Below are positions 9,556 to 17,805 of a stretch of DNA of 46,619 bases, one piece after another. The DNA lies in assembly GCA_030426345.1 (NCBI GenBank), contig JAUHYU010000035.1, positions 1 through 46,619 on the forward strand. Reading direction: 5' to 3'. Made by a program: the position numbers and the translations under genes. The stretch is from Bacteroidia bacterium. GTDB taxonomy: Bacteria > Bacteroidota > Bacteroidia > Cytophagales > Cyclobacteriaceae. The notes beneath the pieces are model-generated. The model ran no database searches and had not been told where the DNA came from. It worked only from the letters and a program-made list of their open reading frames with translations. Each line of letters starts with the position of its first letter. Within the stretch, counting starts at the first letter, position 1.

Positions 9556-9857
9556 TGATCAAAAGCGGTCAAGAGTTTCATCAACATATAGACCGCAACT
9601 ATTTCAGCACCAAGCTTTCAGATGATGATGAAACAAGTAATGAGAGGCTTGTGATCAATGGCCGAGAAAAAGTCACCTATCCGGATGGATGTCAGGGATC
9701 TGACGGAACCATTTATGTGACGTATGACCACAACCGAGGGCCTGGGGAAATAACAATGGCAAGATTTACCGAAGAAGATATTCTTGCGCGTAAAATCATT
9801 AGTCCGCAGTCAAAACTAAAAATGGTTATGGTTCGCCCGTTGAAGGTCAATAAATAA
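9556..9857 (+). pseudogene. C-terminal remnant of a second BNR/sialidase-like gene
   Basis: About 95 residues resemble the C-terminal end of sialidase-fold proteins: VTYPDGCQGSDGTIYVTYDH followed by GPGEITMARFTEEDIL. In intact family members this stretch closes the propeller. An open frame can be drawn from a GTG at 9492, but the first 20 or so residues look random and there is no signal peptide or propeller core before it. It is not the displaced end of the gene at 8175-9440, which has its own proper C-terminus. The simplest reading is a deletion that left only the 3' end of a paralogue, like the scrap at 5646-5818. Confidence 0.7.
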
Positions 9858-9948
9858 ATTGAATGAGCATATTGGTGAATAAATGGGCTAGCTTAGAGCG
9901 CAAATCCTTGCAGGCTTTGGAAGCTTAAACAGGGTTCAAAAAGCACGA

Positions 9949-9958
9949 AAAATCCATG
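9949..9958 (+). repeat. AAAATCCATG repeat copy
   Basis: Exact copy with AAAAAGC a few bases upstream, in the 155-base gap before the Tat-type gene. It lies 54 bases ahead of the ATG at 10013, in the same orientation. Confidence 0.85.
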
Positions 9959-10012
9959 GACAGAAAGACAATAGGGAGAGTGATTTATAGAAAGTACAAA
10001 TAAAAGAGTATT

Positions 10013-11644
10013 ATGAAATGTTTAAACCCAATAGCCAGACGAAAATTCATCAATCAATTAATGGCCTCAAGTGCGGTCATTGGCGGGAGCGGCCTTATGG
10101 CAAATCAGCTATTCGCCACTGAAAAAAAGAATTCAGTTCGCCGTTTCCACATAAGCATGCAGGCAGAGGCGTGGCAGAATAATCCGGAACTTATCGACAT
10201 TATGAAAAGTGCTGGAATTACGGACGTGTGGATGGCCTCTTACCTGCAAGGGAAATGGTACCATACCCCCAAGGAATTACGGAAATCAGCAGATTTTTTG
10301 ATATCCAAAGGATTCAATCCCCATGTGCTAACTGTCCCACTGGGGCATCCTGGAAATGCGATTGATCCGTCAGATGCTTCATTGTCTGAAAAAAAGCAGA
10401 GTTGGAAGAATGCATGTAATTATGATGGTAGTTTGTTTTCGGGAACTTCCATTCATGCTCAAATCGTAGAAGATAATATTGAGGCACACAAGCAACTTGC
10501 GGCAGAAGGGTTTGACGTACTTTTTTTGGATGATGATTTTCGTCTTGCAAGAACCCCGGGATCTATTGGGGGGTGTTTTTGCAATGATTGTAAAAAGGAA
10601 TTCCTACAAAAATACAATTACAGTTCTGATCAGTGGAACGAATTAATTGATTCTGTAGAAAGTCGCAACCTCACAAAAGTGCTTCGTTCGTGGATTGAAC
10701 ATATTTGTGACATAGAATATGACATGTTTGTAAAGTTGCAAAAGGCCACGCCACAAATGGAAATAGGGATAATGGTCATGTATTTCGGTGCAGAAAAGGC
10801 CGGAATTGCACTTGATAAATATCGTGATGTGCCTTTTAGGGTGGGGGAAATGATGTTTAGTGATAAAGACTTTGGGACGATAAAAGGCAAAACCGATGAA
10901 TTGTACAGTGCTTTATTTCACATGCGTTTTATCAAGCCCGAATTGGCATATAGTGAATCAACCGCTTATCCACAAGATGCATTATCCGCAAAAAATATGG
11001 CTGCCAAATTATGCGTGTCATTGTTTACAGATGTTCGCAATACCATGTTCATGAGTGGAATCCAGCCTTTTCCTGTTCCATACTGGAAAACGCTCGCCCC
11101 TGCAATGAAGAAGTCTGCTGATATCCATGAAGAAATTGCTGGTTTCAAACCGGTTGGGCCTTTCAAACATTTTTGGGGATGGGAAAGTCGCCTAGTTGGA
11201 AAAGATAAACCATTCAGTTTATTTCTTGCTTCCGGAATACCGTTTGAAGTCGTGGATGGCCTATCAGAAGACGGATGGATATTCCTTTCAAACGAAGATG
11301 CACGTGCTGTTGTGGAAGGTCGGGAAGCTTCAAGAGGCAAGAACCTTGTCGTTAGAAAGGAAGCAAAAATAGAAGGCAATGATTTTATTCGATTGGATGA
11401 AACAATGGAAGATGTTTTTGCCTTCAAAAAGCGCATTATTCCAACACTAAAAGATATTCCTTATGTAGAAGGGAATGTGCCAGTGATATTTTCATGGTAT
11501 CCAGATGCAGGCAAGGCACTTTTGTGGAATGTAAATGAAGAAAGAAAAAATTATACAATAAGGCGCGGTGATAAAATCGTACACTCAGTAAGTGTTGGAG
11601 GATTGGATGTTGTGCTGATTTCGAAAAGAAAACTTTTTCAATAG
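10013..11644 (+). CDS. Tat-exported putative TIM-barrel glycosidase, uncharacterised
   Basis: A 543-residue protein with a twin-arginine leader (ARRKFINQL followed by a hydrophobic alanine/glycine stretch), suggesting export in folded form. The body starts as a TIM barrel would (ITDVWMASYLQGKWYHTP). It contains the strand DVLFLDDDFRLAR around residue 175, followed by GCFCNDCKKEFLQKY. A short Cys-x-Cys-x2-Cys motif after an acidic strand is seen in some clan GH-A and GH42-like proteins. The C-terminal 100 residues (FSWYPDAGKALLWNVNEE) look like a small beta domain common in such enzymes. I do not recognise a named family, and the catalytic pair is not assigned. It follows the BNR genes and ends the first glycan block; a long palindrome lies 45 bases downstream. 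Confidence 0.55.
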   Translation: MKCLNPIARRKFINQLMASSAVIGGSGLMANQLFATEKKNSVRRFHISMQAEAWQNNPELIDIMKSAGITDVWMASYLQGKWYHTPKELRKSADFLISKGFNPHVLTVPLGHPGNAIDPSDASLSEKKQSWKNACNYDGSLFSGTSIHAQIVEDNIEAHKQLAAEGFDVLFLDDDFRLARTPGSIGGCFCNDCKKEFLQKYNYSSDQWNELIDSVESRNLTKVLRSWIEHICDIEYDMFVKLQKATPQMEIGIMVMYFGAEKAGIALDKYRDVPFRVGEMMFSDKDFGTIKGKTDELYSALFHMRFIKPELAYSESTAYPQDALSAKNMAAKLCVSLFTDVRNTMFMSGIQPFPVPYWKTLAPAMKKSADIHEEIAGFKPVGPFKHFWGWESRLVGKDKPFSLFLASGIPFEVVDGLSEDGWIFLSNEDARAVVEGREASRGKNLVVRKEAKIEGNDFIRLDETMEDVFAFKKRIIPTLKDIPYVEGNVPVIFSWYPDAGKALLWNVNEERKNYTIRRGDKIVHSVSVGGLDVVLISKRKLFQ

Positions 11645-11688
11645 GTTTTATACCAATATTACTTTGAGCTGAAGAATTATGTTTGACC

Positions 11689-11726
11689 AAAAAGCCCTCA
11701 AAATCCATGGATTTTGAGGGCTTTTT
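11689..11726. terminator. Perfect 38-bp palindrome, probable bidirectional terminator built on AAAATCCATG
   Basis: Bases 11689-11707 are the exact reverse complement of 11708-11726, with no unpaired centre. The ends are A5-GCCCTC and GAGGGC-T5, as in an intrinsic terminator, and the middle is two head-to-head copies of the repeated word AAAATCCATG. It sits between the convergent genes ending at 11644 (+) and 11811 (-), where a bidirectional terminator is expected. Confidence 0.85.
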
Positions 11727-11794
11727 ATCGGGACAACTTAAGCCAATCTGCTTAATACTCCCCAACCGGGTGAATCTTCTTAACGATTGTATGG

Positions 11795-11804
11795 CATGGA
11801 TTTT
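11795..11804 (-). repeat. AAAATCCATG repeat copy (minus strand)
   Basis: Exact copy on the minus strand, 7 bases past the stop of the PRC-barrel gene. It lacks the AAAGC element seen upstream of many other copies. Confidence 0.75.
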
Positions 11805-11810
11805 TAATAG

Positions 11811-12557
11811 TTAGACTTCAATTTCCTTTTTGTAGTGATCGTAAATGTTCTTTTCGTATTCAATATTGAGAGGAGTAGAAGCATCAAACTCCGGGGCGTT
11901 TTCCAGCACGCTGCTATCGCGATCGATAGAAATAGTTTGATCTACATAACTGATGCTATCCATCCAACTTACAGCAAGCATCACTCGTTTGCTTATGGAA
12001 TACCAATGGCCAATATCCACGATGACATAAACTAATTGCCATGTTTCATCGTCAATGATAAAGTCCTTGATATATCCCTTGTTTTTGTCTCTGAATTCGA
12101 TGTCATAGCCCAATACTTCCTTAAAGCTTCTCAAGTTGGTGTCCAGATCCTCTTCATGCGTCAATTTTTCAGGTACAGGAACTGGTGAATTAGGGTTGAA
12201 CATTGGGGGTGAGCCCATGAGGGTTTTCGATACGGGCCAATATGCGTTGATGTTATAGTATTTGTTCAATTCCTTTTCATATGCCCTGGAAACAGAAATG
12301 TGGGCATCGCGCTCGGGGCAACCTTTAATTGCCTCCTTAGTAAGGTTAACTGCGAATTGAGCTTTTTCCCAATTCGGATTATCGAGGAAAACTCTTGGAA
12401 TCAGCACTTTTTTTCCAGGGAAAATAATCCCCAAATCTGCTTCTAAATATCTGATAGTCCACGATTCTTCATCAAATAAAAAATCTTTTACCGTTCCTTT
12501 AAGGCCATCATCGGCTTTTACTGCGTATCTGATTAATTCACTGAGTGAGCGTTTCAT
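11811..12557 (-). CDS. Double PRC-barrel domain protein
   Basis: A 248-residue soluble protein with no leader and two PRC-barrel modules. The first (about residues 8-75) carries GTVKDFLFDEESWTIRYLEADL and the second (about 150-215) carries GYIKDFIIDDETWQLVYVIVDI. Both follow the PRC pattern (G.v.D...D...w.v.ylvvd). The linker around 110-140 is proline-rich. PRC-barrels occur in photosynthetic reaction centre H subunits, RimM and many stress-related proteins of unknown role. The gene lies 89 bases downstream of the HepT-like gene on the same strand, and the two probably form a small operon read away from the GH95 cassette. No catalytic activity is expected from the fold; it may bind a partner or RNA, which is inference. 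Confidence 0.8.
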   Translation of the reverse strand: MKRSLSELIRYAVKADDGLKGTVKDFLFDEESWTIRYLEADLGIIFPGKKVLIPRVFLDNPNWEKAQFAVNLTKEAIKGCPERDAHISVSRAYEKELNKYYNINAYWPVSKTLMGSPPMFNPNSPVPVPEKLTHEEDLDTNLRSFKEVLGYDIEFRDKNKGYIKDFIIDDETWQLVYVIVDIGHWYSISKRVMLAVSWMDSISYVDQTISIDRDSSVLENAPEFDASTPLNIEYEKNIYDHYKKEIEV

Positions 12558-12646
12558 AGTCTTTTATATTTTTAGTTTTTACAATCTGTTGTAATAAGTT
12601 TCTCTTTTTATAAAATCCGTCAAGCCGAATTTTCCTGCGCGAGAGA

Positions 12647-13018
12647 TTAATTTTGTGCTAATTCTTCTTGATTTAATGTTTGTATTAATTCATCAACACT
12701 TTCTCCAATCTCAGGCAAGTCTTTTTTTATGATTCCGAAAACCTGCTGATGGTTCATTTCCATGACCTGATTGAAACGTGAATTCCTCAACTGGGAAATA
12801 ACTGTCATTGGCATCTCCAAACTCACATCACCTTCATAGTGTTGGTCGATCTCTCGGGCTGATTGCCCTATGGCTTGCAATGTCATATATGTATGTTCTT
12901 TTACCTCTTCATTTTTCCGAAAGTCGTTTTCAGTCATATTTCCAGTGTAAAATTGAATTTCCTGAAGCAAATTCCGAAGGCGGTTTAAATGCATTTTCAA
13001 TTCTGTTTTCGTCATCAT
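12647..13018 (-). CDS. HepT/DUF86-like helical protein without the RX4HXY motif
   Basis: A 123-residue all-helical protein whose pattern fits HepT (DUF86): an N-terminal block LRNLLQEIQFYTGNMTENDF, a middle helix TYMTLQAIGQSAREI and a C-terminal helix QQVFGIIKKDLPEI. HepT toxins are usually adjacent to the antitoxin MntA and are known for an RX4HXY motif. Here the equivalent stretch is R78-NSRF-N83-Q-V85, so the motif His is Asn and the motif Tyr is Val. No MntA nucleotidyltransferase gene is next to it; the neighbour is the PRC-barrel gene. It may therefore be a former toxin with another role, or a related helical family. The fold-level call is moderate because the protein is short. Confidence 0.55.
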   Translation of the reverse strand: MMTKTELKMHLNRLRNLLQEIQFYTGNMTENDFRKNEEVKEHTYMTLQAIGQSAREIDQHYEGDVSLEMPMTVISQLRNSRFNQVMEMNHQQVFGIIKKDLPEIGESVDELIQTLNQEELAQN

Positions 13019-13410
13019 AGCGTGTTCGTTTTACGCTTATGTGTATAAAAATTTCGTGCCAGAAAGCAATTGAAAGCAAAGAATTGTTTCTCGAGCAAGA
13101 ATGATTTTCATGGATTTTAGATGCTTTTTATCTGTCTACCACAGCCTGACGTCATCCAGACGTGAAATAATTCAATGACTTTATTGAAAAAACGATTACG
13201 AAATTTTTTAAGAAAGATTAGAGATGAGTCAGAAAGCAATTGCCAATGTACAGTCAAGTGTAGAATCATTTCCACGGCTTACGATCATTCTTCTACATAT
13301 TAACTTGGATCAGTTCTTATTAAAGAACAAAAGACGCGATTGTTAGAATTGTAAATTGGGAGTGAGTAGTTTCCAAAATTGGCATATCTTCTTTAAAAAA
13401 TAGTTTAAAT
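13019..13410. other. Intergenic region between the HepT-like gene and the GH95 cassette
   Basis: This 392-base gap holds no convincing gene. It is the shared upstream region of the divergent HepT-like (-) and GH95 (+) units. It contains a minus-strand repeat copy at 13109-13118 and a 13-base direct repeat CAGAAAGCAATTG at 13060-13072 and 13230-13242, 170 bases apart. The 10-base core GAAAGCAATT occurs again at 23031-23040, just ahead of the uspA start. Confidence 0.6.
13107..13128 (-). repeat. 22-bp inverted repeat, left copy (contains AAAATCCATG)
   Basis: These 22 bases are the exact reverse complement of 13457-13478. The shared unit is AAAAGCATCT followed by AAAATCCATG and AA. This copy lies 89 bases before the ATG of the HepT-like gene and points the same way as that gene. 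Confidence 0.9.
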
Positions 13411-13456
13411 TTGATTCACAAATCAATGCAGATTATGAAAGACAAAATGGCGCGCG

Positions 13457-13478
13457 AAAAGCATCTAAAATCCATGAA
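13457..13478 (+). repeat. 22-bp inverted repeat, right copy (contains AAAATCCATG)
   Basis: Exact inverted partner of 13107-13128. It ends 22 bases before the preferred GH95 start at 13501 and points the same way as that gene. The 13 bases 13467-13479 also form an exact inverted repeat with 13537-13549, so the leader could fold over the GH95 start codon. Confidence 0.9.
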
Positions 13479-13500
13479 CTATAAAATCATGAGCTATAAA

Positions 13501-15864
13501 ATGAAGATTATGTTTTTGAGTTTGATGCTGTTGACGGTTCATGGATTTTGTACAGATTTTTCTTCAAAAAAAACTGATTTGGTGCTTTGGTACGACCAAC
13601 CTGCTACTGACTGGATGACCGAAGCTCTACCAATCGGTAATGGCTACATGGGAGCGATGTTTTTTGGAGGAGTTGAAAAGGAGCAAATCCAGTTTACGGA
13701 AGGGTCTCTTTGGGCAGGCGGGCCCGGTGCGAGTTCGGAGTATAATTTTGGAAATAGGGAAGGGGCCTGGAAGTATTTGGCGGAGGTGCGGCGATTGCTT
13801 GCCGAGTCAAAGTTTGATGAAGCCCATGCCCTGGCCAATAAGGAATTGAGCGGCATAACACACAAAGTGCCGAACGGTTCCATGTTTGGCGACTATGGTG
13901 CTCAGGTGACTATGGGCGATTTATTTGTGGAAGTGGTTGGTGCGCAAGGAAAAGTCCAGGATTACAAACGGGAACTTGATATTGAAAACAGTATGGGTCG
14001 AGTTGCCTATGCGCAGGGCGGAGTAAATTATAAAAGGACATACTTCGCTAGCTATCCTGACAAGGTGTTGGTATATCGGTTTCAAAGTGATAAGCCAACG
14101 TCCTACTCGGTTGATTACGTAAGTCCACATGAAGAGATCAATGCGGTTTTTGCTAATAATATGTATGCTTTTCATGGAAAATTGAAGGATAATGGTCTGG
14201 AATATGAGACCAAGATAAAGGTCGAAACCGATGGCAAACCTGTTTTTGAGCAGGGTAAAATTCAAATTAAAAATGCCAAGTATATCAATCTGTATCATAC
14301 TGCTGCAACTGCATACCAAGCCAAATATCCTGATTATAAAGGCAATAAATTCCATGAAATCAATGATCAAACCATGCAGGGATTGGAAGGGAAAAGCTAC
14401 GAGGATGTATCGCAAATCCATCAGCAGGATTATCATGATTTGTTTGATCGTGTGGTTTTTGATTTGGGCGGATCAGACCGAAGCGAGGAGCCAACGAACA
14501 AAAGGCTGGAAGCTCATTTTACCGGGCAAACGGATTTGCATTTAGAGCAATTATATTTTCAATACAGCCGCTACCTGATGATTTCTTCTTCTCGCCCTGG
14601 GACTATGCCCATGAACCTTCAGGGAAAATGGAACAACAGCATCGATCCCCCTTGGGCCTGCGACTACCATATGAACATCAACCAGCAAATGCTCTACTGG
14701 CCGGCGGAAGTTGCCAATCTTTCCGAATGCCAGCTTCCACTTTTTGACTATATGGAGAGCTTGGTCGAACCGGGTAAAGTGACAGCCAAAGAACATTTCA
14801 ACACAAGAGGATGGGTGGTCAACACCATGAACAATGCCTATGGGTACACGGCTCCTGGATGGGGATTTCCGTGGGGATTTTTTCCAGGAGGTGCAGCTTG
14901 GCTGTGTCAGCACTTGTGGGAGCATTATGCCTTTACACAAGACAGGCAGTTTTTGGCTGAGACTGCCTATCCGATGATGAAGGAAGCGGCTTTGTTTTGG
15001 ATGGATTACCTTACGGAAGATGAAGATGGGAGATTGGTCTCCGTACCTTCATACTCTCCGGAACATGGAGGGATTTCAAAGGGAGCCTCGATGGATCATC
15101 AAATCGCTTGGGATATTTTAAATAATTGTGTGAAGGCAAGTGAAGTTTTAAAAAAAGATGAAATTTTTAGAAATGAGGCCATGGAGGTTAGGGACAAAAT
15201 CCTCCCTCCTAAAATAGGAAGTTGGGGACAATTGCAAGAATGGAAAGAGGATGTCGATGATCCGGATAATCACCACAGACACGTTTCTCACTTATTTGCA
15301 TTGCATCCCGGAGATCAGATTTCGGTAGAAAATACACCAAAGCTGGCAGAAGCAGCCAGGGTCAGCCTCAATGCTCGCGGTGACGATGGCACAGGTTGGT
15401 CTTTGGCATGGAAGGTGAATTTCTGGGCCAGGTTGAAAGATGGAGACAGGGCATATAAATTATTCCAACGACTTTTAAAGCCCACCGCTACCCAAGGCAC
15501 TGAAATGTCTAGCGGTGGGGGTACTTATCCCAATCTGTTGTGTGCGCATCCACCATTTCAACTGGATGGCAATATGGGCGGCAATGCAGGTATGGCCGAG
15601 ATGTTGCTTCAATCGCATACATCCACCATAGAACTCCTTCCCGCTTTGCCTAATGCATGGAAAAACGGCCATATTCAGGGACTTAAAGCACGTGGGGGCT
15701 TTGAGATAGCCATGGAATGGAAAGAAGGAAAATTGGCAGAAGCCACAGTGCAATGCACCTCAATAGGAACTTGTACATTGAAATATAAAAATAACGAACA
15801 ATCATTTTCCATGAATGCCGGGGAAACCATCACCCTGAATGAAGAATTTTTACAACAAAAATAG
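13501..15864 (+). CDS. Exported alpha-L-fucosidase family protein, GH95
   Basis: The ATG at 13501 gives a compact signal peptide (MKIMFLSLMLLTVHGFC) and 787 residues, normal for GH95. Starts further upstream (13426, 13474) only add polar residues. Family signatures are complete: an N-terminal block TEALPIGNGYMGAMFFGG and FTEGSLWAGGPG, the (alpha/alpha)6 barrel with YHMNINQQMLYWPAE (the two Asn that support the water nucleophile), SYSPEHGG with the probable general acid Glu, and FQLDGNMGG with the conserved Asp. GH95 enzymes are inverting, mostly alpha-1,2-L-fucosidases, with some alpha-L-galactosidases. The next gene starts 10 bases after the stop, so GH95, GH110 and sulfatase appear to form one unit. 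The exact sugar (fucose or L-galactose) cannot be read here. Confidence 0.9.
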   Translation: MKIMFLSLMLLTVHGFCTDFSSKKTDLVLWYDQPATDWMTEALPIGNGYMGAMFFGGVEKEQIQFTEGSLWAGGPGASSEYNFGNREGAWKYLAEVRRLLAESKFDEAHALANKELSGITHKVPNGSMFGDYGAQVTMGDLFVEVVGAQGKVQDYKRELDIENSMGRVAYAQGGVNYKRTYFASYPDKVLVYRFQSDKPTSYSVDYVSPHEEINAVFANNMYAFHGKLKDNGLEYETKIKVETDGKPVFEQGKIQIKNAKYINLYHTAATAYQAKYPDYKGNKFHEINDQTMQGLEGKSYEDVSQIHQQDYHDLFDRVVFDLGGSDRSEEPTNKRLEAHFTGQTDLHLEQLYFQYSRYLMISSSRPGTMPMNLQGKWNNSIDPPWACDYHMNINQQMLYWPAEVANLSECQLPLFDYMESLVEPGKVTAKEHFNTRGWVVNTMNNAYGYTAPGWGFPWGFFPGGAAWLCQHLWEHYAFTQDRQFLAETAYPMMKEAALFWMDYLTEDEDGRLVSVPSYSPEHGGISKGASMDHQIAWDILNNCVKASEVLKKDEIFRNEAMEVRDKILPPKIGSWGQLQEWKEDVDDPDNHHRHVSHLFALHPGDQISVENTPKLAEAARVSLNARGDDGTGWSLAWKVNFWARLKDGDRAYKLFQRLLKPTATQGTEMSSGGGTYPNLLCAHPPFQLDGNMGGNAGMAEMLLQSHTSTIELLPALPNAWKNGHIQGLKARGGFEIAMEWKEGKLAEATVQCTSIGTCTLKYKNNEQSFSMNAGETITLNEEFLQQK
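13540..13549 (-). repeat. AAAATCCATG repeat copy inside the GH95 signal peptide
   Basis: Exact minus-strand copy within the codons for VHGFC. Together with 13467-13479 it forms a 13-bp inverted repeat (AAAATCCATGAAC and its complement) that spans the GH95 start codon. Confidence 0.85.
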
Positions 15865-15867
15865 CCT

Positions 15868-15877
15868 TAAATCCATG
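15868..15877 (+). repeat. Repeat copy carrying a start codon (TAAATCCATG)
   Basis: Nine of ten bases match the repeated word. Its ATG is the start codon of the GH110 gene, and AGCC lies just upstream. Confidence 0.7.
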
Positions 15878-17725
15878 AAACGATTATTAATAATTTTTGC
15901 CATAGGTTCCTTTTCCACCTTGCAGGCAGCAGAATATGATACCATCCACGTGTCTGATTTTGGACTTCGCCCCGATACTAGGGAAAATTCAACTTTGAAG
16001 GTAAAGGAGGCTTTGTTTCATGCTAAAAAATTCAGCAATCCAATGTTGGTATTCGAAAAGGGACGCTATGATTTTTGGCCTCAGTACAGTGACGAAAAGG
16101 AATACTTTGAATCCAATACTACTGACATAAACCCCAAAAGGCTGGCGATATTGATTGAAGGTTTCAAGCAATTGGTGTTGGATGGAAATGGAGCAGATTT
16201 CTTGTTTCACGATAGGATGCAACCAGTCACTGTGGACAATAGCTCCAATATTAAAATTCGCAATTTCATTGTTGATTGGGATATTCCGCTGACTGCCCAA
16301 GCAGAGGTGATGGAAATAGAGGATGATTTTATTGTATTGAAAATCAATAAACTCGAATCGCCATACATCATCGAAAACGACCAACTGGTATTCGTTGGTG
16401 AGGGTTGGAAAAGTGGCTTCTGGGGAGTCATGGAAATTGAACGCATTTCCAGACTCATTGCGCCTAACACAGGTGACAGGGGATGCTGCGGCAGGGGTTG
16501 GGATCAATCGAAGGCCGAGGAATTATCTCAAGGATTGGTCAAAATCCATAAACCATTTGGAGAACGGCGGCCGGAAAAAGGCAACTTCCTTATTCTTCGT
16601 CATAATCAGCGTGATCATGCTGGCATGTTTTTATTTCACAGTAAGAATATTGAAATAGAAAATGTATCGATTTTCCACACCGCCGGCTTGGGGATTTTAT
16701 CCCAATTCTCAGAAAATATTTCGATGGATCGGGTAAAGATGATTCCCAATCCTGCAAAAAATCGCTATCTCAGTGGACATGATGATGGTTTTCATTTTTC
16801 CAATTGTAAAGGGCAGATCAACGTGACGAATTGCGAATTTGCGGCACTGATGGACGATCCGATCAATATTCATGGCACGAGCGTGCGCATTATTAAAAAA
16901 GTAAATGACAAGACGTTGCGTTGTAGGTTTATGCATCACCAAACCGTTGGCCTGCAATGGACGAGGGAGGGAGAGAAGATTGGGTTTATCCAGAGTAAGT
17001 CTATGGAAACTATAAGCTTTGGGGTCGTAGATCAATTTGAGCCATGGAGCAAGACCGACTTTGATGTTTCGTTTAAGGAAGGAATACCATCTGAAATCCA
17101 TGAAGGTGATGCCTTGGAAAACCTTACTTGGACGCCGGATGCTCATATTTCTGACAATAAATTTATGAGTTGCCGGGCACGGGGTGTGTTGGTTTCCACA
17201 CCGGGCAAGGTGGTGATAGAAAGGAATTACTTCGAGTCGAGCGGGTCAGCAATTCTCATCGCCGGCGACGCTAACAACTGGTACGAAACAGGGGCCGTCA
17301 AAGATGTTACAATCCAGGGAAATGTATTCGCGGCACCATGCCTTACGTCCATGTATCAGTTTTCAGAGGCAATCATCAGTATATTTCCTGAGATTCCAGA
17401 CATGCAAATGGCCAAAAGCCCATACCACAAAAACATTCGAATAAAAGACAATGAATTTCATCCATTCGACTATCCGATCCTCTATGCCAAATCAGTGGAT
17501 GGGTTGATTTTTAAAGGAAATAAACTATCCAGAAGCCATGAATTTGAGCCCTTTCATTCTAACAAACATACTTTCTCATTGGAATATTGCCGTAATGTTG
17601 AGGTGTCGGATAATGAATTTTTTGGGGATATCCTTGGCAAGAATGCACGTTTAACGGGGATGAAAAAGCGTGATATTTCCATGGATAAAAATCAGCATAT
17701 CCAAATGGAATTCATAAAGCCTTAG
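15875..17725 (+). CDS. Exported alpha-1,3-galactosidase family protein, GH110
   Basis: The ATG at 15875 gives a good signal peptide (MKRLLIIFAIGSFSTLQA) and 616 residues. An earlier in-frame start at 15839 would overlap GH95 and break the leader. The protein is a right-handed beta-helix with many N-x-F/I turn repeats (ISDNKFMSC, IERNYFESS, IKDNEFHPF, VSDNEFFGD). The block GHDDGFHFSNCKGQINVTNC and MDDPINIHGT matches the GH110 core, where paired aspartates are catalytic. GH110 enzymes are inverting exo-alpha-1,3-galactosidases, known on blood group B antigen, linear alpha-1,3-galactose and some carrageenan oligosaccharides. Placed between a GH95 and a sulfatase, it points to a galactose-rich, probably sulfated glycan. 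The cassette uses very short spacers, suggesting one transcript. Confidence 0.85.
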   Translation: MKRLLIIFAIGSFSTLQAAEYDTIHVSDFGLRPDTRENSTLKVKEALFHAKKFSNPMLVFEKGRYDFWPQYSDEKEYFESNTTDINPKRLAILIEGFKQLVLDGNGADFLFHDRMQPVTVDNSSNIKIRNFIVDWDIPLTAQAEVMEIEDDFIVLKINKLESPYIIENDQLVFVGEGWKSGFWGVMEIERISRLIAPNTGDRGCCGRGWDQSKAEELSQGLVKIHKPFGERRPEKGNFLILRHNQRDHAGMFLFHSKNIEIENVSIFHTAGLGILSQFSENISMDRVKMIPNPAKNRYLSGHDDGFHFSNCKGQINVTNCEFAALMDDPINIHGTSVRIIKKVNDKTLRCRFMHHQTVGLQWTREGEKIGFIQSKSMETISFGVVDQFEPWSKTDFDVSFKEGIPSEIHEGDALENLTWTPDAHISDNKFMSCRARGVLVSTPGKVVIERNYFESSGSAILIAGDANNWYETGAVKDVTIQGNVFAAPCLTSMYQFSEAIISIFPEIPDMQMAKSPYHKNIRIKDNEFHPFDYPILYAKSVDGLIFKGNKLSRSHEFEPFHSNKHTFSLEYCRNVEVSDNEFFGDILGKNARLTGMKKRDISMDKNQHIQMEFIKP

Positions 17726-17783
17726 TGAAAATGTGGCAATAACCTACTTGATTAGTTGGTCTATTTGGGACTATATTGCAGCC

Positions 17784-17793
17784 AAAATCCATG
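17784..17793 (+). repeat. AAAATCCATG repeat copy before the sulfatase
   Basis: Exact copy preceded by GCAGCC. Its ATG (17791) is in frame with the sulfatase and could be used as the start, although 17806 gives a more typical lipoprotein leader. Confidence 0.85.
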
Positions 17794-17805
17794 AAAATTA
17801 TTGTT

